From: Salipiger pallidus
GTDB lineage: Bacteria; Pseudomonadota; Alphaproteobacteria; Rhodobacterales; Rhodobacteraceae
Length of the DNA stretch: 64,000 nt
NCBI RefSeq assembly: GCF_014643635.1
Contig: NZ_BMJV01000012.1
Span: forward strand, 62,001 to 126,000
Direction: 5' to 3'
The notes below the pieces were generated by a model. That model saw only the letters and a list, made by a program, of their open reading frames with translations. It was not told where the DNA came from and searched no databases. A program made the position numbers and the translations under genes. Shown one piece after another: positions 1 to 8,789 of this stretch. The first letter of the stretch is position 1. The number at the start of each line of letters is the position of its first letter.

Positions 1-1
1 G

Positions 2-814
2 TCCAGTGGTTTTGCGTTCGCCGCGGCGTCCGAGACCTCACAATCCTACGGGCTCACGGGGTTCATCGCCTCTACGGCGCTGGCCATCCTTGCGTTCAAG
101 GGATTCACCACGATCACCAACAGCGGAGCCGAGATCACTGAACCAAATCGCAATGTTGGCCGAGCGATCATGTTCTCTATCGGAATCTGCGTCGTCGTCT
201 ACCTGTTGGTCGCCTACGGGGTCGGTTCGAGTCTCACGATCGAGGAGATCATCTCAGCGCGTGACTATTCGCTGGCACAAGCGGCGCAGCCCGCCCTTGG
301 ACAAACCGGCTTCATACTCACGGTGATCCTGGCCGCTGTCGCAACGGCGTCCGGCGTTCTGGCCAGCGTCTTCGCGGTGTCGCGTATGCTGGCGATGCTG
401 ACCGACATGGAAATGATCCCGCACAGCCACTTCGGTATGCCAGGTCCCATCCAACGCCACACCCTGGTCTATACTGTCGTCATCGCCGCGACGTTGGCCG
501 TGCTCTTTGATTTAGGCCGGATCGCATCCCTCGGTGCTTTCTTTTACCTCGTCATGGACATGATCATACATTGGGGCGTGTTCCGCTATCGTCGAGCAGA
601 CGTCGGCGCCTTCGGTATCGTGCTTTTGACTGCCCTGGCGCTCGATGCGATAGTACTGGCAGCTTTCACCGTGATGAAGCTTCAAAGCGACCCGATGATC
701 GTTCTCTACGCCGCTGTCGGGATGATCGCTGTGTTCGCCTTCGAGCGCGTTTACTTGTCGCAATGGGTGGCACCGCAAGTCGCCCCCGCCCCCGCCCACG
801 CCCACGGTGATTAG
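2..814 (+). CDS. APC-family amino acid permease, C-terminal part (5' end outside window)
   Basis: The reading frame is open from base 2, so the N-terminus lies outside the window; about 270 residues are visible. The first visible stretch contains the APC-family helix and loop KGFTTITNSGAEITEPNRNV, with the E-x-x-x-P-x-R-N signature typical of amino acid and polyamine permeases. Several hydrophobic segments follow (about six transmembrane helices), and the protein ends in a His/Ala/Pro-rich tail (PAPAHAHGD). It would be an inner-membrane secondary transporter; the substrate cannot be told from sequence. It is convergent with the next gene (7-base gap). Confidence 0.85.
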   Translation, partial: SSGFAFAAASETSQSYGLTGFIASTALAILAFKGFTTITNSGAEITEPNRNVGRAIMFSIGICVVVYLLVAYGVGSSLTIEEIISARDYSLAQAAQPALGQTGFILTVILAAVATASGVLASVFAVSRMLAMLTDMEMIPHSHFGMPGPIQRHTLVYTVVIAATLAVLFDLGRIASLGAFFYLVMDMIIHWGVFRYRRADVGAFGIVLLTALALDAIVLAAFTVMKLQSDPMIVLYAAVGMIAVFAFERVYLSQWVAPQVAPAPAHAHGD

Positions 815-821
815 CCTGCCA

Positions 822-1466
822 TCACCTGGCCTGAAGAGATGCGATGCCTTGTGCGCCGATCGTGATCAGCCCGACCGACAAGGCAAACGCAGCCAGGGCA
901 AGCAGCATCACGCCCGTGTTCATGGGCAAGCGACGTACAACCGGTCCAAGAAATTCCGACCGCCCGAAAGCCGAGACGTAGAGCGGCAACGCGCTTATCA
1001 TAGTCGCATAGAGGTAAACGCCGGAGATGTTCTCGAAAAACGCCGAACGCGCAAGAGTCGGGGATACAACCGCCAAAGCGGTTGAACGATTGCCGCCGAA
1101 TGACCCGAACCAGTCGGCAGATAGAACGTATATCAGCACGTGGAGACCTGGAAAGAGAAGGGCTCTGAGCAAGACATCGACCAGCACGAAAAACGCCGTG
1201 TCTCTTGAGCCCGCCTTTGGTTGCTTTGTCATAGCGAAAAGGAAAAAACTGACATAGTTGACGGCAAAAACCACGGGCAAACCGTTGGTCGCAACCTGCC
1301 TTAGTAAGCGCATGAGTGCCGGTCCGCCGGCAGCAAGAGCCGGAGCAAAGCCCGGAGCCAGTAAGACGTAGAACAACAGGACCGGCAGTAATGCAGCGAA
1401 GCTGAACAGCAGGACATTTCTAACAAACTGAGCCGCGGGCATACTGATAGAGAAAAATCTATCCAT
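822..1466 (-). CDS. Integral membrane protein of unknown function
   Basis: A 214-residue protein with about five hydrophobic segments: one after the N-terminus (VLLFSFAALLPVLLFYVLLA), two around residues 60-120, and two near the C-terminus. I do not recognise the family. The ATG at 1466 (MDRFFSIS) is preferred over the upstream ATG at 1493 because a weak purine-rich site lies about 10 bases before it. Upstream lies the end of an IS5-type fragment (from about 1508), so its native promoter may have been disturbed by that insertion. Confidence 0.55.
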   Translation of the reverse strand: MDRFFSISMPAAQFVRNVLLFSFAALLPVLLFYVLLAPGFAPALAAGGPALMRLLRQVATNGLPVVFAVNYVSFFLFAMTKQPKAGSRDTAFFVLVDVLLRALLFPGLHVLIYVLSADWFGSFGGNRSTALAVVSPTLARSAFFENISGVYLYATMISALPLYVSAFGRSEFLGPVVRRLPMNTGVMLLALAAFALSVGLITIGAQGIASLQAR

Positions 1467-1507
1467 TGAAATAGCCTGCCATGTGGGCACCACTAGGTCG
1501 ATGATAC

Positions 1508-1690
1508 GGGGCGTTGTTGCACAAGTCTGACGCCTCAGGATTCCCTTCGCGAACCCATGCTGTTAGCCGCATTCCATGAGCAACCCATCTCCCGCCCGCT
1601 ATCGTACGACCAACTGGTCCAGCTACAACGCATCGCTGCGCAAGCGGGGGTCCCTGCTGATCTGGGTCGACGAAGACATCACTTGGCGCG
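1508..1690 (+). mobile_element. IS5-family insertion sequence remnant (left end plus transposase N-terminus)
   Basis: From 1508 the sequence begins GGGGCGTTGTTGCACAA, typical of an IS5/IS427-group end. An ATG at 1575 opens a frame reading MSNPSPARYRTTNWSSYNAS and then LRKRGSLLIWVDEDITW, the conserved N-terminus of IS5-family transposases. The frame stops after about 42 residues (TAG near 1710) because it runs into ccdA. No DDE domain or right end is present, so this is a deletion remnant. The right boundary is approximate; homology to ccdA begins near 1684-1690. Confidence 0.85.
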
Positions 1691-2405
1691 CGCCCTCACC
1701 GCCGCCCTCCTAGCCGGCACGATATCATTTCTGTCCCCCTGCGTGCTACCTCTTGTGCCAGGTTATGTCTCCTACGTAACCGGGCGCACAGCCGCTGAGG
1801 GCGGGGTGGTCGGCGCTTCGCCGTCGCGCGCGGTCTGGCTGAGCCTGTGTTTTGTCCTCGGCTTCTCCACCATCTTCATGGGACTTGGCGCATCCGCGAC
1901 TGCAATGGGTCAGGCCCTGCTTCGGTGGCGGTATGAACTCAACCTCGTTGGGGGCGGCATCATCATTTTCTTCGGGCTCTTCATGATAGGAGCCGCGCGT
2001 GTTTCGGTCATGGAACGCGACTTCCGATTCAATCTCAACATCCCCGGGGGCCAACCCGCTGCGTCCTATGTCCTCGGTCTTGCCTTCGGTTTCGGCTGGA
2101 CTCCGTGCATCGGCCCGATCCTCGGCGCGATCCTGACAGCCAGTGCGGCGAGTGCCACGATGGGCGAAGGTATCATGCTGCTTGCCGTCTATTCCGCCGG
2201 CCTTGGAATACCGTTTCTGATCGTGGCCGGATTCACCGACCAGATCGCGGGACGGTTGCGGGCCATCGGCCGGGTTGGCCGCCGCCTCCACCAGCTTGCG
2301 GGCATAGTGATGATCTTGATGGGGCTGGCGATGATGACAGGGCAGTTGAGCGCGCTGTCATACTGGATGCTCGACGTATTTCCGGTTCTGGGACGGATCG
2401 GATAG
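1557..2405 (+). CDS. ccdA: CcdA/DsbD-type membrane thiol-disulfide transporter with IS-derived 5' end
   Basis: A cytochrome c biogenesis CcdA-family protein that carries reducing power across the inner membrane to periplasmic thioredoxin-like proteins. The diagnostic segment ISFLSPCVLPLVPGYVSYV and the second cysteine segment GFGWTPCIGPILGAIL are both present, with six hydrophobic helices. The ATG at 1557 lies inside the IS5 remnant, so the first ~42 residues are IS DNA read in another frame. A TTG at 1683 gives 240 residues, the usual family length, and is the likelier functional start. The native promoter and start appear lost. It may support the SCO and DsbA-like proteins encoded further on, if expressed. 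Confidence 0.8.
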   Translation: MLLAAFHEQPISRPLSYDQLVQLQRIAAQAGVPADLGRRRHHLARALTAALLAGTISFLSPCVLPLVPGYVSYVTGRTAAEGGVVGASPSRAVWLSLCFVLGFSTIFMGLGASATAMGQALLRWRYELNLVGGGIIIFFGLFMIGAARVSVMERDFRFNLNIPGGQPAASYVLGLAFGFGWTPCIGPILGAILTASAASATMGEGIMLLAVYSAGLGIPFLIVAGFTDQIAGRLRAIGRVGRRLHQLAGIVMILMGLAMMTGQLSALSYWMLDVFPVLGRIG

Positions 2406-2445
2406 CTCCATTAGTAGCAGCGTCTATTGATAACAGAAAATTTTC

Positions 2446-2476
2446 TTGAACCTCTAGTAGCTTTAGGAGTTAAGCC
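2446..2476 (+). promoter_or_regulatory. MerR-type promoter/operator upstream of the L,D-transpeptidase
   Basis: TTGAAC (2446-2451) and TAAGCC (2471-2476) are separated by 19 bases holding the imperfect dyad CTCTAG-tagct-TTAGGAG. The long 19-base spacer with a central dyad is the hallmark of MerR-family activated promoters. Similar elements occur at 3714, 14743 and 16025. Confidence 0.75.
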
Positions 2477-2598
2477 ACCGACAAAGAACGGCACCATGGA
2501 GCAAGTTGCCAATAACGCCTCACTCCTTCCCGGGCGAACAACACTGCGTTCGGGGTAAGGTTCGGTTTGCCGTCCAATGCGTGAACGGAGCAATCTAT

Positions 2599-3264
2599 AT
2601 GCTGACAAGACGACATTTCATCCAGACGACCACCGCGCTGTTTTCGGCATCGATATCCAGCCCGCTCCTTGCAGACACGTGGCCTACCGATGCGCAGAAG
2701 GCAGCTTGGGACGCACAGGTTACACCTCCCGGCTACGACCCGGCCACGTCCAACCCTTGGGGCCTTCACCCTCGCTTCCTGCCACAGCGGGTCCTCGCGA
2801 AGGACGGACTTGTACCCGGTGATATCCATGTCGATGCTGTTGCGCGCTATCTCTACCACATCGAAGAAGGCGGCACGGCGATGCGCTATGGCGTGGCGAT
2901 CGCGCGCGGTAAACTTTACGAACCGGGCACCTATACGATCAAGCGCAAGGTCAGGTGGCCGCATTGGCAGCCGACACAAAACATGATCGACCGCGACCCA
3001 GAGCTTTACGCCGATATCGCTGACGGTATGGAACCCGGACCTGAAAACGCGCTCGGATCGCGAGCCCTCTATCTCTTCGTCGGCGACCGAGACACCTATC
3101 TAAGGATTCACGGGACACCGTATCCAAGAAGCATTGGCGGCCGTGCGAGTTCCGGCTGCGTCCGAATGGTCATGGCACACATCAATGATCTCTATCCCAA
3201 CGTCGAGATTGGCTCGACGGCATTCCTGTACTCGGCGGAAGACAGCGTCACCCCGAGAAGTTGA
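2599..3264 (+). CDS. L,D-transpeptidase (ErfK/YbiS/YcfS/YnhG, YkuD domain)
   Basis: A 221-residue exported protein that would form 3-3 peptidoglycan cross-links or attach proteins to peptidoglycan in the periplasm. The catalytic motif is near the C-terminus: RIHGTPYPRSIG followed by SSGCVRM, with the His and Cys of the YkuD domain. The N-terminus MLTRRHFIQTTTALF resembles a Tat-type signal. Start 2599 was chosen because GGAG lies about 10 bases upstream and the signal peptide begins there; an in-frame upstream ATG at 2506 lacks such support. It lies about 120 bases downstream of a MerR-type promoter, suggesting metal-induced cell-wall remodelling. Confidence 0.85.
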   Translation: MLTRRHFIQTTTALFSASISSPLLADTWPTDAQKAAWDAQVTPPGYDPATSNPWGLHPRFLPQRVLAKDGLVPGDIHVDAVARYLYHIEEGGTAMRYGVAIARGKLYEPGTYTIKRKVRWPHWQPTQNMIDRDPELYADIADGMEPGPENALGSRALYLFVGDRDTYLRIHGTPYPRSIGGRASSGCVRMVMAHINDLYPNVEIGSTAFLYSAEDSVTPRS

Positions 3265-3311
3265 CTGGCGCATCATGTGTTACGCGTGGGCTTGACGCAT
3301 CTATGGGCTGA

Positions 3312-3584
3312 TCAGGACTGGCGCGAAGTGCAGATGGGGTTGCCACCTGCCGAGCGTAGCGGAACCAAGGTGTTTTCCACCGGACCGCTGTGTTCATACC
3401 AATAACAGCCATCCTCGGGACGAAGCCGCGCCGTGGTGAGATCCTGACCAGGCGCAGCAAGGGCAATGACGGCCTCGGGAACACTTCCCACTTCGTTGCG
3501 AGCGCCGCCGTCGTCCAGCGTTGGCACCGCGCAGCCAGCAAGCACCAATGTCGCTGCGATAATCGGCGCGTTTCGTTTCTGCAT
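3312..3584 (-). CDS. Small predicted lipoprotein
   Basis: A 90-residue protein starting MQKRNAPIIAATLVLAGCAV, with a lipobox LVLAGC (Cys18), so likely a lipid-anchored envelope protein. The start at 3584 has GAGGT five bases upstream; an in-frame ATG at 3599 does not. The remainder has the look of a small conserved outer-membrane or periplasmic protein (DGCYWYEHSGPVENTLVPLR) but I do not recognise a family. It is convergent with the L,D-transpeptidase gene. The neighbouring lspA and lnt could process it. Confidence 0.6.
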   Translation of the reverse strand: MQKRNAPIIAATLVLAGCAVPTLDDGGARNEVGSVPEAVIALAAPGQDLTTARLRPEDGCYWYEHSGPVENTLVPLRSAGGNPICTSRQS

Positions 3585-3713
3585 GTCTACCTCACTCATT
3601 CTGATCGCTTCGTACCGGCAAGCGTTGCTCCAACCGCGTCGTTTCAAGGGGGCGGCTAGCTTCAAGCCTCCGCAGGGCGCCTTTCTTGCTGGACGAATAT
3701 CCACTTGTTGCCC

Positions 3714-3744
3714 TTGAAGCTCTAGTTACTGTAGGGGCTATGTC
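3714..3744 (+). promoter_or_regulatory. MerR-type promoter/operator upstream of the P-type ATPase
   Basis: TTGAAG (3714-3719), a 19-base spacer with dyad CTCTAG-ttact-GTAGGGG, and TATGTC (3739-3744). The ATPase start codon is 33 bases after the -10 element. Confidence 0.85.
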
Positions 3745-3776
3745 AATGTGGAATCAATGAATCCTGAGGTCAATCC

Positions 3777-6131
3777 ATGTCTTCCGACGGCAACCGCAAC
3801 GATCACGGCCATCCGGGTGATCAAGAGCATTCTGACCCAAGAGGCAACTCCTGTTGCGACGCCAGCAAGGACGTCGCGTCCACGGCGCCAGCGCCGTCTG
3901 GCGGAAGGAGCTTTCAGGTCTCCGGGCTCGATTGCGCCGAAGAGGTGGCGATCCTGAACCGGGTTGTCGGGCCGAAAGTGGGCGGAACCGAACACCTGGC
4001 ATTCGACGTGATCAACGGGCGAATGACCATCCTCGATAGCGCCGAGAGGATACCAGACGACGAAGTCACGCAGTTGGTCGCAACGACCGGCATGAGCGCC
4101 AAGCCATGGGATGCCGACAACGCAGCAGAGGACCAGGCGGCGCATCTGGCACGTCAGAAGCGCTTTACCTCGTTGAGCGGCGGCTTCTGGGCGGCGGGAT
4201 TCCTTTTTCACATTGTCGAGACCGGCATGGGCGGCGCGCTCGGGCTCTTTGCGGGCCATGGCGAGGTGCCTATGCCTATGGTGGAAGCAGGGATCTTCGC
4301 CGTCGCGATTCTTTTTGGCGTCTGGCTTGTCGCGCCCAAGGCCTGGTCTTCGGCGCGGAGGCTTAGCCCCGACATGAACCTGCTCATGGTGGTGGCCGTC
4401 GCGGGCGCCATCGGCCTCGGCGAGTTTTTTGAGGCCGCGACGGTCGCCTTCTTCTTCTCGCTTTCGCTTTATCTTGAGAGCTGGAGCGTGGGGCGGGCGC
4501 GTAATGCGGTTTCCGCGCTCCTCGATCTGGCGCCGCCAACGGCGCGGGTTCTTTACGACGACGGATCTGAATCCGACGTTCCGGCCGCGGCCGTGGCAGT
4601 CAATGCAAGGTTTATCGTGCGCGGCGGCGACCGGATCCCCCTCGACGGTGAGGTCGTGGACGGGGCAGGGGCCGTCGATCAGGCCCCAATTACTGGGGAA
4701 AGCGCGCTAGTGCCCAAGGAACCAGGCGACGAGGTCTATGCCGGCACGATCAACGGCGAGGGCACACTGACGGTGCGGGCGACGAAGGCCGCCTCGGACA
4801 CGGTGCTCGCGAAAATCATTCGCATGGTGGGCGATGCCCATGCCCGCCGCGCGCCGGTCGAACAGTGGGTGGCCAAGTTCGCGCGCATCTACACACCCAT
4901 CGTGATGGCTTTGGCGATCGCCATCGCGCTGGTGCCGCCACTGCTGCTCGGCGGCGCCTGGGACTACTGGTTCTACAATGCTCTGGTCCTTCTGGTCATC
5001 GCATGTCCTTGCGCGCTGGTCATTTCTACGCCGGTCTCCATCGTGGCAGCGCTGACCGCGTCGGCACGGGCGGGGGTGCTCATCAAGGGCGGCGCCTATG
5101 TCGAGGCGCCGGGGCGGACCACGGCACTGGCGATGGACAAGACCGGGACGATCACCATGGGCGAGCCTGAGGTGGCGGCGGTTCACCCACTGGTCGGCGT
5201 TTCCGCACGCGATCTCATGGCGCTGGCAGCAAGCCTGGAGGCGCGGTCTTCACACCCGCTGGCACGCGCCATCCTCTCGCGCGCCGAAGCCGATGGTGTT
5301 TCCGTGTCTGCCGCAGAGGACACCCGTACCGTGCCCGGGCGCGGTCTGGAAGGACGCGCCGACGGGCGCGCTATCTGGCTCGGCTCGGATCGCTTCGCCG
5401 AAGAGAAGGGGTTCGGCAATGCCATTCCGGCGGATCTGCGGGATCGGATCGAAGGGGCAGGGAGCACCCTCGTTGCCGTGGGTGACGAGACCGGCGTGAC
5501 CGGCGTACTGGAGCTTCGCGACCGCATCCGCCCAGATGCAAAGGGGATCGTTGCGCGTCTGCATGCGCAGGGTGTGAAGACCATCGTGATGTTGACGGGC
5601 GACAACGAACGCACCGCGCGCGCGGTGGCAGCCGAAGTCGGCATCGACGAGGTGCGCGCCGAACTTTTGCCAGAAGACAAGGTGACGGCCATTGAGGAAC
5701 TCGTCGAAAGCCACGACATGGTGGCGATGATCGGCGACGGTGTGAATGACGCACCGGCCATGGCGCGGGCGCATTATGCCATCGCCATGGGCGCTGTCGG
5801 ATCGGATGCCGCGATCGAGACGGCCGACATCGCGCTGATGACCGACGACATCGGCAAGGTACCCTGGCTTATCGGCCATTCGCGCCGTGCCATGACGATC
5901 ATCCACCAGAATATCGGCATATCGCTGGCGACCAAGGCGCTGTTCGTCGGGCTGACCGCGTTCGGTATGGCCTCAATGTGGGGCGCCATTGCTGCGGATG
6001 TAGGCGTGTCTCTGCTGGTGGTCGCCAACGCACTTCGGCTCCTGAACGGCCATCAGGTTGAGGCCGGGCCTTCAGGCGGAGAACCGGTGGGCGAGCAGAT
6101 GGCGAAAGGAGCACTGGCGCACGGTCATTGA
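3777..6131 (+). CDS. cadA: Zn2+/Cd2+/Pb2+-exporting P1B-type ATPase
   Basis: A 784-residue heavy-metal P-type ATPase in the inner membrane that exports divalent soft metals. In order: a His/Cys-rich N-terminus with HGHPGDQEHSD and SCCDAS (possible metal binding), a degenerate heavy-metal-associated domain with GLDCAEEV, the actuator motif TGES, the CPC metal-transport motif (ACPCALVIS), phosphorylation motif DKTGT, the SSHPLA motif and hinge GDGVNDAP. The terminal helix DVGVSLLVVANALRL carries the Asp seen in Zn/Cd/Pb pumps rather than Cu pumps. Its own MerR-type promoter lies immediately upstream. The family could equally be named zntA. Confidence 0.95.
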   Translation: MSSDGNRNDHGHPGDQEHSDPRGNSCCDASKDVASTAPAPSGGRSFQVSGLDCAEEVAILNRVVGPKVGGTEHLAFDVINGRMTILDSAERIPDDEVTQLVATTGMSAKPWDADNAAEDQAAHLARQKRFTSLSGGFWAAGFLFHIVETGMGGALGLFAGHGEVPMPMVEAGIFAVAILFGVWLVAPKAWSSARRLSPDMNLLMVVAVAGAIGLGEFFEAATVAFFFSLSLYLESWSVGRARNAVSALLDLAPPTARVLYDDGSESDVPAAAVAVNARFIVRGGDRIPLDGEVVDGAGAVDQAPITGESALVPKEPGDEVYAGTINGEGTLTVRATKAASDTVLAKIIRMVGDAHARRAPVEQWVAKFARIYTPIVMALAIAIALVPPLLLGGAWDYWFYNALVLLVIACPCALVISTPVSIVAALTASARAGVLIKGGAYVEAPGRTTALAMDKTGTITMGEPEVAAVHPLVGVSARDLMALAASLEARSSHPLARAILSRAEADGVSVSAAEDTRTVPGRGLEGRADGRAIWLGSDRFAEEKGFGNAIPADLRDRIEGAGSTLVAVGDETGVTGVLELRDRIRPDAKGIVARLHAQGVKTIVMLTGDNERTARAVAAEVGIDEVRAELLPEDKVTAIEELVESHDMVAMIGDGVNDAPAMARAHYAIAMGAVGSDAAIETADIALMTDDIGKVPWLIGHSRRAMTIIHQNIGISLATKALFVGLTAFGMASMWGAIAADVGVSLLVVANALRLLNGHQVEAGPSGGEPVGEQMAKGALAHGH

Positions 6132-6400
6132 TCCGGCGGTTTCGGTAGCTCGATATCGCTTTTGCGGTCCAGCCACGCCAGCGCCCCGACAGAGAATTCC
6201 GAACCCCGGTAGGGTTCCGTCCAGGCGGTCTCGATGTCGTCCCAGGGCAGAGGCTCGAGATTTCCAAGAAAGAGCGTCAGACGGTAGGCCGCTGCCTCGG
6301 GAAGCCAAGGCGCCTCCTTGGCCGGCGTCGCGGCGACAGGTCCGGACAGGAGGAGCGCACTTGCGAGTGTGGCGAGCAGCACTCTCATAATATTTCGCAT
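6125..6400 (-). CDS. Small exported protein of unknown function
   Basis: A 91-residue protein with a clear signal peptide (MRNIMRVLLATLASALLLSG, cleavage around VAATPA). The mature part (PWLPEAAAYRLTLFLGNLEP...) is short and acidic; family not recognised. The ATG at 6400 has GGAGG eight bases upstream. It overlaps the end of the ATPase gene by 7 bases (convergent) and is divergent from the MntR-like gene, with the MntR-type palindrome in its leader, suggesting manganese/iron-dependent control. Confidence 0.65.
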   Translation of the reverse strand: MRNIMRVLLATLASALLLSGPVAATPAKEAPWLPEAAAYRLTLFLGNLEPLPWDDIETAWTEPYRGSEFSVGALAWLDRKSDIELPKPPDQ

Positions 6401-6422
6401 CACCACGGCCTCCAAAGTAAAA

Positions 6423-6440
6423 AGTTAGACATGGCTAACT
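6423..6440. promoter_or_regulatory. MntR/DtxR-type palindromic operator
   Basis: AGTTAG-ACATGG-CTAACT, perfect 6-base arms around a nearly palindromic centre. It lies in the divergent region between the small exported protein (start 6400) and the MntR-like gene (start 6498), the expected place for an autoregulatory site. Confidence 0.7.
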
Positions 6441-6497
6441 TATCTACCCGAAGCAAACAAGTTGTCAATCCCGCTGTTTCGCTGCAAAGTCCCGAGT

Positions 6498-6956
6498 ATG
6501 ACAAAGCTACAATCACAAGGGCGTGAGCCATTCGAAGCGGTCGACCGGGCTCCCGAGGCGCAGGCCGATGGCTTTGCGACCGTGCGTCAGGCACATGAAA
6601 GCGAGATGGCGGAGGATTACGTCGAACTGATCGCGGAACTGATCGAGACGCGCGGGGAGGCCAGACCGGTCGAGATCGCCGAGCGGCTTGGCGTGAAGCC
6701 GCCGACCGTGACCAAGAACATCTCGCGGCTCAAGGCTGCTGGTCTGGTCCGGCGGGAGCCATACCGCGCGATATTCCTCACCGATGCCGGGCAGGACCTC
6801 GCGGAGATCTGTCGACGCCGCCACAGGGTCGTCGTCGCCTTTCTTCTGAGCCTGGGAATCGACGAAGAGACCGCGGAACGCGATGCGGAAGGGATCGAGC
6901 ATCACGTCAGCGGGACGACATTGGAGGCGTTCGAGCGACGGCTCAATCAGAAATGA
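6498..6956 (+). CDS. mntR: MntR-like DtxR-family metal-dependent repressor
   Basis: A 152-residue DNA-binding protein. The winged helix-turn-helix is at about residues 40-95 (PVEIAERLGVKPPTVTKNIS, then RLKAAGLVRREPYRAIFLTD), followed by the metal-binding/dimerisation helices with HRVVVAFLLSLG and EGIEHHVS, as in proteobacterial MntR. Residues E and H in EMAEDYVE and in EGIEHHVS are candidate metal ligands. ATG 6498 is preferred over an in-frame TTG at 6462. No mntH is visible nearby, so its main target here may be the divergent exported protein. Confidence 0.8.
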   Translation: MTKLQSQGREPFEAVDRAPEAQADGFATVRQAHESEMAEDYVELIAELIETRGEARPVEIAERLGVKPPTVTKNISRLKAAGLVRREPYRAIFLTDAGQDLAEICRRRHRVVVAFLLSLGIDEETAERDAEGIEHHVSGTTLEAFERRLNQK

Positions 6957-7050
6957 GCTCGCCTAGATGCACATTCGCGCGATTCTCTATCGGGACCTCG
7001 AGCTATCAGGTCTTCAAGCCGCTGACACGTTTGCGCAATTTCGAAGCTCG

Positions 7051-7218
7051 CTAGCCGAGAACCCGCGACAGCACGATGGTTGCAAACAGGGCGACAAGTC
7101 CGAAGGCGATCGCAGACGCTACCGCATATTGGAGGATATCCAGGTGATTCCCCCTCCTCCGTCGTGCCAGATAGCCACCCCAGATCGCGCCTCCGATAGC
7201 GCTCACGATCACAAGCAT
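7051..7218 (-). CDS. Small two-helix membrane protein downstream of lnt
   Basis: A 55-residue protein with two hydrophobic segments (MLVIVSAIGGAIWGGYLA and the C-terminal half ending LFATIVLSRVLG) separated by a basic RRRRGNHLD stretch. Its ATG overlaps the lnt stop codon (TGATG) and has GGAGGT upstream within lnt, so it is probably translationally coupled and is the last gene of the long metal/envelope operon. Function unknown. Confidence 0.6.
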   Translation of the reverse strand: MLVIVSAIGGAIWGGYLARRRRGNHLDILQYAVASAIAFGLVALFATIVLSRVLG

Positions 7219-8789
7219 CAGGATACCTCCGTTCCAAAATGCCGCGCATCGGGATCTCGTCCGAGCAAACTGGCCAGCCAGCCGAAGACCCAGCACCCAA
7301 AAACAAGAACCAACAAGGTCCAGTCGCCGAACCGCGCATAGGGCGTTGGAGTACGCGCGCCCGGCAGGCCGGCATCAATGGTGCCTGTTTCCCCGGTATC
7401 AAGACGCGCGACGACATTTCCATTGGCGTCGATGATCGCGGATATCCCAGTGTTGGCCGCCCGGACCACGGGAAGTCCCTCCTCGACCGCGCGCATCCGC
7501 GCGGAGGCGAGGTGCTGCTCGGGTCCGATGCTGGTTCCGAACCAGGCATCATTTGTGGCGTTGAATATCCAGTCGGGGCGGAAAAGGTCATCGACCACGT
7601 GGCCCGGAAAGATGATCTCGTAACAGATCGCCACCGCGACCAGAGGCGCGCCAGGGATCGCCAGCGTGCGCGGCCCTGGTCCCGGCGTGAAATCGCCCAA
7701 CCCTTCGGTCAGCCGCTCGATGGGCAGCCAGCCTTTCAGGGGCACATATTCCCCGAACGGAACAAGATGATGTTTTGCATACCCCGTCAGAACCTCGCCG
7801 CTGCCGTCATAGGCCTGAACCGTGTTGAAATATCTGGTTCCCCCATCGCCCTCCACTCGGTCAGGCGCACCTGTCAGTAGGATCCTGCCGTCTGGCAAAG
7901 CTGCAGATATCCGCGCGCGTGCCGCAGCATCTTCGTCCAGAAAGCCGGGGAAGGCCGTTTCCGGCCAAAGCAGCAAATCGAAACGTCCGGGTTGCGCGGA
8001 CAAGCCCAGGTATTTTTCCAAGGTTCGCTGGCGGCTGCCCGGTACCCACTTCTCGACTTGTGGCACATTGCCTTGGACGATGCGCAAAGCAACGTCTGTC
8101 GGCGGCATGTCCTGCCCTGACCGAAGCGCACCGCCAACCCAGAAACCCGCCACAGCAACGGCGAAGAGCACGAGAACAGGCGCGCGTCTCTTTGGCGCCG
8201 CCACAGTCAACACACCTGGCAATATGCCGATGAAGACCGTGAGAAAGCCCAAACCGTAGCTTCCGACCCAGGCGGCGGGTTGGCGCAGGGCGGCATAGTC
8301 GACAAGGGCATAAGCGGCAAGGTTCCAGGGAAACCCTGTCAGGACATGACCCCGCAGCCATTCCGTGGCCACCCAGCAGGTTGCAAACAGCAGGCCCGCC
8401 GCAATGCCGCCGACAGCTCGGCGCTGCATGATGGCGGCAAAAAGCATCGCCGCCATGCCCGGGAAGATGGCAAGTCCGGCGGACAGACCCGCGACCGCCG
8501 GAATCGCCAGTGCGCCGAAACGTTCGGCATCGACGTAAAAGCTCTCGGCGATCCAGGAAATTCCAATCCCGAATTGGCCCAGTCCGAAAGCCCAACCGAC
8601 AAGGAAAGCGCGCGAGGTTGAGATGTTCCGGAGAACGATAAAGAGCACGGAGAAGGCGACAGGGACCGCGATGAGCCAAGAAAACGGCGGAAGAGTCAAA
8701 ACCGTCAATCCGCCGGCAGCAAGGGCAAGACCCATGCGCTGGAACAGGTTCAGGTCCTCACTAACGAACTGCGGCAATCCCGGCTTCAT
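7218..8789 (-). CDS. lnt: Apolipoprotein N-acyltransferase
   Basis: A 523-residue inner-membrane enzyme that adds the third acyl chain to lipoproteins. The N-terminal half has about six to seven membrane helices; the C-terminal nitrilase-like domain carries the catalytic Glu (LLWPETAFPGF), Lys (YAKHHLVPFGEY) and Cys (VAICYEIIFPG). The start at 8789 (MKPGLPQF) overlaps the lspA stop as ATGA; longer starts read into lspA in the wrong frame. Pairing with lspA in a metal-resistance operon is a known arrangement and suggests a dedicated lipoprotein-maturation pair, additional to the chromosomal copies (inference). Confidence 0.93.
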   Translation of the reverse strand: MKPGLPQFVSEDLNLFQRMGLALAAGGLTVLTLPPFSWLIAVPVAFSVLFIVLRNISTSRAFLVGWAFGLGQFGIGISWIAESFYVDAERFGALAIPAVAGLSAGLAIFPGMAAMLFAAIMQRRAVGGIAAGLLFATCWVATEWLRGHVLTGFPWNLAAYALVDYAALRQPAAWVGSYGLGFLTVFIGILPGVLTVAAPKRRAPVLVLFAVAVAGFWVGGALRSGQDMPPTDVALRIVQGNVPQVEKWVPGSRQRTLEKYLGLSAQPGRFDLLLWPETAFPGFLDEDAAARARISAALPDGRILLTGAPDRVEGDGGTRYFNTVQAYDGSGEVLTGYAKHHLVPFGEYVPLKGWLPIERLTEGLGDFTPGPGPRTLAIPGAPLVAVAICYEIIFPGHVVDDLFRPDWIFNATNDAWFGTSIGPEQHLASARMRAVEEGLPVVRAANTGISAIIDANGNVVARLDTGETGTIDAGLPGARTPTPYARFGDWTLLVLVFGCWVFGWLASLLGRDPDARHFGTEVS

